From positions 1-16,523 of the forward strand of contig JANNGZ010000298.1 in the NCBI GenBank assembly GCA_031404155.1: a stretch of 16,523 bases of DNA, given 5' to 3'. Position 1 is the stretch's first letter, and the number at the start of each line of letters is the position of its first letter. The stretch is from JANNGZ01 sp031404155 (GTDB lineage: Bacteria > Pseudomonadota > Gammaproteobacteria > Burkholderiales > Burkholderiaceae_C). This document shows, piece by piece, positions 6,656 to 12,571 of this stretch. The notes under the pieces were generated by a model. The model searched no databases. It was not told the origin of the DNA and saw only the letters and a list, made by a program, of their open reading frames with translations. The position numbers and the translations under genes were made by a program.

Positions 6656-6722
6656 TCTGGTCTCACATCAGACGTCGACCCCGCGCGCGTACGTCGAGCA
6701 AAGCGCAGGCCGCAAGCGGTTC

Positions 6723-6950
6723 GTGCTCCTTGCCCATACGCAAGGCAAGCGCGCGATTTCTGGTCCGTCAGGAAGTGCGGCGGCGTCAAAGCGGCTTGCG
6801 CTGCTGGCGGCGCTACTCGACGTTGCCGCGATGCCCTGCGCCGCCGCCGTCAACAAATGCACCGACAGCCGCGGAAAGGTGACATACCAGGACGAGCCTT
6901 GTGCCGCGACACCGCAGTCGGCGAAGGTCGATACGTCGAACCCCGCGTAG
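6723..6950 (+). CDS. small DUF4124-like protein, doubtful start
   Basis: The recognisable part is VNKCTDSRGKVTYQDEPCA near the C-terminus, matching the N-terminal half of DUF4124 (usually YKW.D..G.V.YSD.P), a small exported domain of proteobacteria. It follows a hydrophobic stretch (RLALLAALLDVAAMPCAAA) that looks like a signal peptide, but no ATG or convincing ribosome binding site precedes that stretch. The only upstream start in frame is GTG at 6723, which adds about 20 unrelated residues. The stop at 6948-6950 lies where AraC-type sequence on the other strand breaks off, so both ends may be damaged. It may be a small secreted protein or a pseudogene. Confidence 0.5.
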   Translation: MLLAHTQGKRAISGPSGSAAASKRLALLAALLDVAAMPCAAAVNKCTDSRGKVTYQDEPCAATPQSAKVDTSNPA

Positions 6951-7298
6951 CCCGCGGCCAGCGCGCTTTCGGCAAGCGACACAAGGGAGGGCGAGCGCAA
7001 CAGGGCGAGCAGCCGCTGCAAGCGCATCAGCCTTGCATAGCGCTTCGGGCTCAAGCCGGTGGCCTGCATGAACAGGGCGATGAAGGCGCGATGGCTGCAG
7101 CGGCTGGCACGCACGATGTCGTCGACACGCCGGCTGCCTTGCAGCTCGCCCTCGGCCTGGGCCACCGCCGACCGAGACCACGGCCGCGCCAAGCTCCTTG
7201 GCGTAGAAGCTGGACCGGGCGCCACCCACCACCGGGCCGTCGATCGTCTGCCCGGCAACATCGTCGGCGCCGCCGAACGACCGGTTCGGCTGAATCAT
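6944..7298 (-). pseudogene. AraC-type regulator with an internal deletion, truncated at both ends
   Basis: Two pieces of one AraC-family regulator lie in different frames. The first (7298-7170) reads GQTIDGPVVGGARSSFYAKELG, a block seen in the N-terminal sensor region of AraC proteins. The second (7171-6944) is the DNA-binding part: RRVDDIVRASRCSHRAFIAL, then FMQATGLSPKRYARLMRLQR and SLAESALAAGYA. The join near 7171 skips roughly a hundred residues of sensor domain. The second helix-turn-helix stops at GYA, where AraC proteins normally continue with DQ.HF.REF. No functional regulator can be made. Its ATG at 7298 overlaps the TGA of the MocR fragment, but given the damage this is probably coincidental. 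Confidence 0.7.
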
Positions 7299-7545
7299 GC
7301 GGCTTGGGTGGCGACTTGGTCCAGGCATTCGCCGAGCAGGACGCTGGCCGCACGAAGTTGTTTGGCCGACAGCGCCGCATAGCCCAGCAGCAGGCCCTGC
7401 GGCGCCGGCTGGCGCCGGTAGTGCGGGCCGATCGGATGTAGCCCCAGGTTGCGCTGGGTGGCCTGCGCCACAAGCCGCTCCACCTGCCGCGCCGACCAGC
7501 CGGGCAGCCAGCCCACCACGTGCATGCCGGCGCGCGAATCGCTAG
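7295..7545 (-). pseudogene. C-terminal fragment of a MocR/PdxR-type regulator (aminotransferase-like domain)
   Basis: About 80 codons ending in TGA at 7295-7297 match the C-terminus of MocR-type regulators, in which a GntR DNA-binding domain is fused to a PLP aminotransferase fold. The blocks are AGMHVVGWLPG, then LGLHPIGPHYRR, then GLLLGYAALSAKQLRAA. The DNA-binding domain and most of the aminotransferase domain, including the PLP Lys region, are absent. The fragment starts where the diguanylate cyclase gene ends, so the break near 7540-7545 is a rearrangement junction. Confidence 0.72.
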
Positions 7546-8375
7546 GGCGCCGTCTCGCCCGGAGCGAGGACCCGCGCGCCCACGTTGCCCGCGACCTGGG
7601 CGTCCTGCCCCGCATCTACCGGCCGCCGAGGGCCGGCGCGCGGCGGCGTTTCGGCATGCAGCATGGTGCGGCCGCGGCCTTGCAGCTTGGCGAAGTACAT
7701 CGCAGTATCGGCGCGCGCAATCAGGGAGAAGGCGTCCTCGCCGTCGTCGGGGTAGAGGCTGATGCCGACGCTGCCCGACAGGCCGGGCATCGGGTCGCCC
7801 TGGGGGCTCGGCCCATCGATGGCGTTGAGTAGCTTCTCGGCCACGCGTTTGGCATCGGCGGCGTCGGAAACTTCGTTGAGCAGGATCAGGAACTCGTCGC
7901 CGCCGTGGCGGCTGACGGTGTCGGAGTCGCGCACCGCGCCGACGAGGCGGCTCGCGGCCCGGCGCAGCATTTCGTCGCCGGCCGCGTGCCCGTGGGTGTC
8001 GTTGATTTGCTTGAAGTTGTCGAGGTCCATGAACAGCAGCGCCAGCCGGGTGCCGCGGCGCCGTGCGGAGGCGACAGCCGTTGCGAGGCGGTCGAGCAAG
8101 CGCACCCGGTTGGGCAAGCCGGTCAGGGTGTCGGTTTCAGCGGCGCGCCAGGCGACGAGCAAGGCGCGCTCCGCGGCGCCGACGTCGCTGTGGGCGCGCA
8201 GCGAGGAGATCACCAGTTGCTCGTTGACGGCCACGAGTTCGGCGGCCGAGCGGCTGCCCAGGCGGCGCTCGGCTTCGCGCACCTCGTGCTGCAGGCGTGC
8301 CAGCGTGCGTCGCGCCTCGTCCATCTGCGCGAGCAGTTGCACCAGTTCGGGCCTGGCCTGATCGGGGCTGCTCAC
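7542..8375 (-). CDS. soluble GGDEF diguanylate cyclase
   Basis: A 277-residue cytoplasmic enzyme predicted to make c-di-GMP from two GTP. Residues 1-70 are helical and heptad-rich (a likely dimerising coiled coil) with no membrane segment. The GGDEF domain runs from about 80 to 242: DTLTGLPNR at 82-90, metal-binding LFMDLDNF at 114-121, and HGGDEF at 157-162. The inhibitory RxxD site is present as RDSD at 149-152, five residues before GGDEF, so product feedback is likely. The C-terminal ~35 residues are Pro/Gly/Ala-rich and may come partly from the rearrangement next door. The start is GTG at 8375, with no strong ribosome binding site, 27 bp after the KaiC-like gene, so it is probably co-transcribed. 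There is no sensor domain of its own, so input may come from its operon partners. Confidence 0.9.
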   Translation of the reverse strand: MSSPDQARPELVQLLAQMDEARRTLARLQHEVREAERRLGSRSAAELVAVNEQLVISSLRAHSDVGAAERALLVAWRAAETDTLTGLPNRVRLLDRLATAVASARRRGTRLALLFMDLDNFKQINDTHGHAAGDEMLRRAASRLVGAVRDSDTVSRHGGDEFLILLNEVSDAADAKRVAEKLLNAIDGPSPQGDPMPGLSGSVGISLYPDDGEDAFSLIARADTAMYFAKLQGRGRTMLHAETPPRAGPRRPVDAGQDAQVAGNVGARVLAPGETAP

Positions 8376-8402
8376 TCTCGGCTCGGGTGGGAAAAGCTCA
8401 GG

Positions 8403-9932
8403 TCAGAGCCAAGAGGATGCCGTCGCCGGTGGATGCCCATCCGGGGCGGCGCCCGAGTTCGAACCCCCATTCAGCCGATCGTGCTCCGGCTTGTGTGTCG
8501 GCCTGCCGCCGAGCAGGCCTTCCTGGTCGTGCATGCGCTTGCCGATGCGAATGCCGTCGTCGCCGATCTCGTACTCGCGCAGCTCGTCGCAATGGGCACT
8601 CGCCCGCACCTTCACCACCGCCATCACGCGGCGCAGCCGGCTGCCGACTTCGATGTAGCGCTGCACGATGATCGCGTCGGTGAGGAAGGCGGTGCCGTAG
8701 GGGCTGAAACGCAGGTCGGTGTAGCGGTCCTCGAGCTCCGAGGTCATCAACACAGTGACGCCCGCGCCGGTGAGCGCGGTGACCAGGCGCGCCATCGATT
8801 CGCGAAAGTCTTCGCGGAAGGTCGGCGCCAGCGCCAGCTCGAAACCCGAGAGCGAATCGATGACCACGCGGCTGGCACCGAGGCGGCGGATTTCGCGCAG
8901 CAGCAGGGCCACGATCTCGTCGATCGACAGGTCCGGCGCGCGGCTGTCGACCAAGCCGACGCGGCCGCTTTCGATCAGCTCGGCCACCACGCGGCTGCGG
9001 CTGCGGTTGGGGCGCTGCTCGAAGGCGGCGATCACGCCGGCCTCGCCGCAACGCGCGCCCTCGGCCAGGAAGGCCGACGCGAGGATGCTCTTGCCGCTGC
9101 CGGAAGGGCCGGCCACGAGCAAGGAGTAGCCGCGCGGCAGGCCGCCGCCGAGCATCGCGTCCAGCAGCGGCACGCCCATCGTCACGCGCGGCTTCAGCGC
9201 CACCGGCACCGCCTCGATGTGGGTGTCGACCATGCTGGCTGGCGCGATGACCTCGATGCCGGCGCCGGTGATGCGAAAGGTGTGCAAGCCGGGCAGCGTC
9301 GGCTGGCCGCGCATTTTCAGGATCTCCATCTTGCGCACCATCGAATTGCGCAAGAGGCTCTGGCGCAGCCAGATCAGCCCGTCGGCCACGGTGAACACCG
9401 GGTTGTCGGCGGCCTCGTTGAAATACTCGCCGATGAGGAAGGTGGTGGCCTGCCAGCTCGTCATCAGCATGCCGAGTTGCTGCACGAACTTTTGCAGGGT
9501 GTTGTGCGCGCCGCCTTCGCTCTGGCTGGCCAGCACCCCCGAGCGGAACGAGTCCACGAAGACGAGCGCCGGCCCATGCGCGGTGACTTCGTCGACGATG
9601 CGTCGCAGCACGCGGTCGAGGTCGCCGGTCATCGCCTCTTCGGAGAGGTTGATGAAGTGGACCGCCTCGCCGAGCGCTTCGCCGTCGAAGAAGGCGAACT
9701 GCTGCTGGTAGCGCAGCATTTTCATCGGCGGCTCGCCAAGCACCGTGAAGTACAGCGCGGGTCGTTCGGCGGTGGCCAGTGCAAACATCATCTGGTGCGC
9801 CAGCGTGGTCTTGCCGCAGCCGGGTGTCCCGGCGATCAGGTTGAACGAGTACTCGGGCAGGCCACCGCCAAGCACAGCGTCCAGGCCCGGCACGCCGGTG
9901 GCCAGGCGGCTGATTTCTACGTTGTTGTTCAT
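8403..9932 (-). CDS. double-domain KaiC-like RecA-superfamily ATPase (non-clock type)
   Basis: A 509-residue protein with two tandem KaiC domains. Domain I has Walker A GTPGCGKT (35-42) and Walker B VFVDS (124-128). Domain II has GPSGSGKS (275-282) and VVIDS (356-360). By-eye alignment with cyanobacterial KaiC shows three changes. The first catalytic-Glu pair of domain I reads Gly66-Glu67. In domain II the pair reads Glu305-Gln306. The phosphorylated Ser/Thr pair (S431/T432 in KaiC) falls at Ala415-Phe416. A clock-type phosphorylation cycle is therefore unlikely, though ATP binding and hexamer formation remain plausible. ATG 9932 has AAGGA upstream and overlaps the stop of the preceding gene as ATGA, so I prefer it to the ATG-type frame opening at 9977. 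The last ~45 residues are polar and probably disordered. No kaiA or kaiB is nearby. Confidence 0.88.
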   Translation of the reverse strand: MNNNVEISRLATGVPGLDAVLGGGLPEYSFNLIAGTPGCGKTTLAHQMMFALATAERPALYFTVLGEPPMKMLRYQQQFAFFDGEALGEAVHFINLSEEAMTGDLDRVLRRIVDEVTAHGPALVFVDSFRSGVLASQSEGGAHNTLQKFVQQLGMLMTSWQATTFLIGEYFNEAADNPVFTVADGLIWLRQSLLRNSMVRKMEILKMRGQPTLPGLHTFRITGAGIEVIAPASMVDTHIEAVPVALKPRVTMGVPLLDAMLGGGLPRGYSLLVAGPSGSGKSILASAFLAEGARCGEAGVIAAFEQRPNRSRSRVVAELIESGRVGLVDSRAPDLSIDEIVALLLREIRRLGASRVVIDSLSGFELALAPTFREDFRESMARLVTALTGAGVTVLMTSELEDRYTDLRFSPYGTAFLTDAIIVQRYIEVGSRLRRVMAVVKVRASAHCDELREYEIGDDGIRIGKRMHDQEGLLGGRPTHKPEHDRLNGGSNSGAAPDGHPPATASSWL

Positions 9933-10441
9933 GTTGAGATGTCCTTCGCGGCAGTGCCGCTTGAAAGCTTGAGCCACACCGCGCGCAGCAGGCGCTCGGC
10001 CAGCGCGGGGCCGATCAGGCTGCCCAGCAATTCCCGAAACGCGTGCAACAGGCTGCCGCTGCCGGCCGCAGCCTCCGCGTGGGTCTGCTTGGTAAGCAGC
10101 GTCTTGAGCGCCGCGAAATCGATCGTTGCGCGCACGCCTTCATGCATGCCGGCGAGCCAGGGGTGGGTGGCCGCGGCCAGGAACAGGCTGCGCTCGTACA
10201 GCGCGGCCACGCCGCGGCGGCCGAGCACCGGGCTGAGCGCGGCCTCCACGTCCTGCCAAACCGAGACCATCGTGTCGGCCACCCGCGAAGCGTCGGCGCT
10301 GCGCCCGGCATGCTGCGCCAGCGCCGCCGCCAGGCGATAGCTCTCGGGGCCGCCTGATGGGGGTGCCTTCGGCGCCGGTGCCTGGTGCAGGGGATCGAAA
10401 GCCGCGACCGCCTCGCGGCTTTCGTGGCTGCGTTCGTTCAT
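9929..10441 (-). CDS. conserved-looking helical protein of unknown function, KaiC partner gene
   Basis: A 170-residue protein that I cannot assign to a named domain. Residues 1-33 are Pro/Ala/Ser-rich and probably disordered. The rest is predicted helical, with motifs such as LSPVLGRRGVAALYERSL (69-86) and a hydrophobic Leu-rich part, SLLHAFRELLGSLIG (130-144). I have the impression of similar proteins beside KaiC-like genes in other proteobacteria, which would need a search to confirm. There is no signal peptide or membrane segment. ATG 10441 has GAGGAA upstream. Its stop overlaps the start of the KaiC-like gene (ATGA), which points to translational coupling and perhaps fixed stoichiometry. 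It could be an adaptor or a regulator of the ATPase. Confidence 0.75.
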   Translation of the reverse strand: MNERSHESREAVAAFDPLHQAPAPKAPPSGGPESYRLAAALAQHAGRSADASRVADTMVSVWQDVEAALSPVLGRRGVAALYERSLFLAAATHPWLAGMHEGVRATIDFAALKTLLTKQTHAEAAAGSGSLLHAFRELLGSLIGPALAERLLRAVWLKLSSGTAAKDIST

Positions 10442-10577
10442 TGCCGTTCCTCGCCGCTGAAGCGGACGGGGACACGGTAAGCGTCATTCGGGCGGCGGTC
10501 GGTGCGCTGTCGAACCCAGCCCGAGCCAGACGCCCTTGAACGACCGGCGGCACGGCGCCGGCCCTCGGCCATGCCGC

Positions 10578-10586
10578 TGCTAAGCT
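10578..10586 (+). promoter_or_regulatory. candidate extended -10 promoter of the tadA-ldcA-opp operon
   Basis: TGCTAAGCT (extended -10 form TGnTAAGCT) lies in the 207-bp divergent region between 10441 and 10649. No good -35 is correctly spaced; a TTGAAC at 10536-10541 is too far away. Otherwise this divergent region shows only GC-rich sequence. The promoter of the minus-strand KaiC operon must also lie here, but I could not identify it. Confidence 0.3.
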
Positions 10587-10648
10587 GCCGGCTCCGCGGT
10601 TCACCTGCGCCTGTGTGTGCAGGACAGGGTCCCGGTAGGAGCGTGGGG

Positions 10649-10894
10649 ATGTTGCGTTTGGTCTTCGGTGTGCTCGGTCTGCTGGTGGTGGTGCTGATCG
10701 TCGGCGGCCTCGCGCGCAAGCAGCTACAGGCGCTGGTGCCGGCCGCGCCCGGCGCCTTGCCGGCCACGCAGGAGGGCCTGGCGCCCACGCGCGCGCCACA
10801 ACGGCCGCAGCAGGTGGGGCAGGACGTGGGGCGGGAGGTACAACGCGCACTCGAGCAGGGTGCCGCCACGCGGGCATCCGAGGCCGGAAATTGA
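10649..10894 (+). CDS. small single-span membrane protein upstream of tadA
   Basis: An 81-residue protein with a hydrophobic N-terminal helix (residues 4-22, VFGVLGLLVVVLIVGGLA) followed by a basic KQ and a Pro/Gln/Ala-rich hydrophilic tail ending RALEQGAATRASEAGN. It is probably anchored in the inner membrane. AGGAG 7 bases upstream supports ATG 10649 over earlier starts. The stop codon overlaps the next gene's TTG start (TTGA), so tadA is probably translationally coupled. I recognise no domain. Similar small proteins next to tadA occur, in my recollection, in related Burkholderiales. Confidence 0.72.
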   Translation: MLRLVFGVLGLLVVVLIVGGLARKQLQALVPAAPGALPATQEGLAPTRAPQRPQQVGQDVGREVQRALEQGAATRASEAGN

Positions 10895-11556
10895 ACCCGC
10901 CGAGTTCGTCCCTGCCGCCTGCGCCCGAGCCGATGCCGCCCGGAGACGACGAGCGCAGCCGCGTCGCGCGCGACGAGTCGGCGATGCGCCTGGCGCTGGA
11001 CCAGGCGCTGAACGCGCAACTGGCGGGCGAGGTGCCGGTGGGCGCGGTGATCGTGCGCCAGGTGGACGGCGTGCCGCAGCTGCTGGCCACCGGCTACAAC
11101 CGCCCGATCACCACCCACGACCCGACCGCGCATGCCGAAATCGTGGCGCTGCGCCATGCCGCGGCGCTGCTCGAAAACTACCGCCTGCCCGAGTGCGAAC
11201 TCTTCGTCACGCTCGAGCCCTGCGCGATGTGCGCGATGGCGCTGATGCATGCGCGTTTCAAGCGTGTGGTGTTCGCGGCCAGCGACCCCAAGACCGGCGC
11301 TGCGGGCTCGGTGCTGAACCTCTTTGCCGACGCGCGCCTGAACCACCACACCGAGCTGGTGGGCGGCGTGCTTGCTGAACCGGCGTCGACGCTGCTGCGC
11401 GACTTTTTTGCGTCACGGCGCGCCGAGCACAAGGCGCTGCGCGACGCGGCCGCCGGCCCGGCCGCCAGCCCGGCACCCGAAGCGGCCGAAGCCGAGATTC
11501 CCACCGGCGAGGTGCTCGAGCTCGGCCCCGCCGACACGCAGCTCACACGCTCATGA
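10891..11556 (+). CDS. tadA: tRNA-specific adenosine deaminase TadA
   Basis: A zinc enzyme that converts the wobble adenosine A34 of tRNA-Arg(ACG) to inosine, essential for reading CGN codons. Zinc ligands and catalytic residues are visible: HAE at 81-83 (His ligand and proton-shuttle Glu) and PCAMC at 110-114 (two Cys ligands). GEVPVGAVIV at 46-55 is the typical opening strand. The 221-residue form has a ~30-residue hydrophilic N-terminal extension and an Ala/Glu-rich C-terminal tail of about 40 residues beyond the core. I start at TTG 10891 because it overlaps the previous stop and has a purine-rich GAGG upstream. ATG at 10933 or 10984 would give shorter proteins that keep the whole core, so the exact start is uncertain. 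Confidence 0.93.
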   Translation: MNPPSSSLPPAPEPMPPGDDERSRVARDESAMRLALDQALNAQLAGEVPVGAVIVRQVDGVPQLLATGYNRPITTHDPTAHAEIVALRHAAALLENYRLPECELFVTLEPCAMCAMALMHARFKRVVFAASDPKTGAAGSVLNLFADARLNHHTELVGGVLAEPASTLLRDFFASRRAEHKALRDAAAGPAASPAPEAAEAEIPTGEVLELGPADTQLTRS

Positions 11557-11626
11557 CATCGACTCGGCCGTTGCGAACACGACCCATGCCGAGACAACCC
11601 CTGCCAGCACGAATGCCAAGCCTTCA

Positions 11627-12559
11627 ATGAGCGACGCCGAAAAACCCCGTCTCGTCCTGCATTCACCCGCCGGCGTTTTGCTCAAGGCGGCAGCGCTGAA
11701 GCTCGCCGCCAAACGCCTGGCGGCGCATGGCTTCGCGGTGCAGATCGACGAGGCCGCGCTGCTGAAGCACCAGCGTTTTGCCGGCGACGACACCGCCCGG
11801 CTCGCCGCGCTGCACCGGGTGGCCGACGCGGCGCCTTCGATCGCGCTGGCCAGCCGCGGCGGTTATGGGCTGACCCGGCTGCTCGATGCGGTCGACTGGA
11901 AGCGCATCCGGCGCAGCATCGAGCGTGGCACGCGCTGGGTCGGCCAGAGCGACGTCACCGCCTTGCAACTCGGATTGCTCGCGCATGCCAAGGGCGCGGC
12001 GCCGGTCACCTGGGCCGGGCCGCTGGCCTGCGACGACTTCGGCCGCAGCGACGAGGAGGGCGGTGTCGACGATGTGACCGAGGCCTGTTTCCTCGAAGCG
12101 ATGTCGGGCGAACTCGAAGCGGTGGGCTTTCGCACCGAGGAGGGCTTCGACGGCCTGGATGTTCGCGGCACGCTCTGGGGCGGCAACCTGTGTGTCGTGA
12201 ACTCGCTGCTGGCCACGAAGCACTGGCCGCTGGACAGCGTCACCAAGAACGGCGTCCTGTTTTTGGAGGACGTGAACGAGCGCCCTTACCGGGTCGAGCG
12301 CAGCCTGCTGCAGCTGCACCAGGCGGGCGTGCTGGAGCGCCAGCGCGCGGTGGTGCTCGGGCATTTCACCAACTTCACCGCCTCGCCGCTGGACCGCGGC
12401 TACACGCTCAGGAACGCGGTGGCGCACCTGCGCTCGGTATGCAGGGTGCCGATCCTCACCGGCCTGCCTTTCGGCCATGTTTCGCCGAAGGTTTGCTTGC
12501 CCGTGGGCGCCAAGGTTACGCTTGCGGTTCAGGGACGCGACGCGTTCATCGGCTGGTAG
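11627..12559 (+). CDS. ldcA: LD-carboxypeptidase (muramoyltetrapeptide carboxypeptidase)
   Basis: A 310-residue cytoplasmic serine peptidase of family S66 that removes the terminal D-Ala from murein tetrapeptide during cell-wall recycling. The triad can be placed by family motifs: nucleophile Ser108 in GQSDVT, Glu214 in FLEDVNERPYR, and His284 in FGHVSPK. ASRGGYG at 75-81 and LWGGNL at 183-188 are also typical. There is no signal peptide, in keeping with a cytosolic enzyme. ATG 11627 is preferred; the frame is open further upstream to 11372, but that part overlaps tadA. The gap after tadA is 70 bp with no gene in it. The gene is followed 12 bp later by the peptide transporter receptor, so it is almost certainly in the same operon. 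Confidence 0.93.
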   Translation: MSDAEKPRLVLHSPAGVLLKAAALKLAAKRLAAHGFAVQIDEAALLKHQRFAGDDTARLAALHRVADAAPSIALASRGGYGLTRLLDAVDWKRIRRSIERGTRWVGQSDVTALQLGLLAHAKGAAPVTWAGPLACDDFGRSDEEGGVDDVTEACFLEAMSGELEAVGFRTEEGFDGLDVRGTLWGGNLCVVNSLLATKHWPLDSVTKNGVLFLEDVNERPYRVERSLLQLHQAGVLERQRAVVLGHFTNFTASPLDRGYTLRNAVAHLRSVCRVPILTGLPFGHVSPKVCLPVGAKVTLAVQGRDAFIGW

Positions 12560-12571
12560 AGCGGGCTGGAA

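Noticed and set aside
7295..7298. ATGA overlap between the MocR and AraC fragments as real translational coupling
   Set aside because: Both reading frames are truncated remnants, and the ATG lies inside the AraC sensor region rather than at a natural start.
8403..9932. A KaiABC-type circadian clock
   Set aside because: No kaiA or kaiB is present, and the aligned phosphosites are Ala and Phe.
7905..10340. 811-codon plus-strand open frame opposite the KaiC-like operon
   Set aside because: Composition is His/Arg/Ala-rich with no motifs, while the minus strand carries clear Walker and GGDEF motifs in the same DNA.
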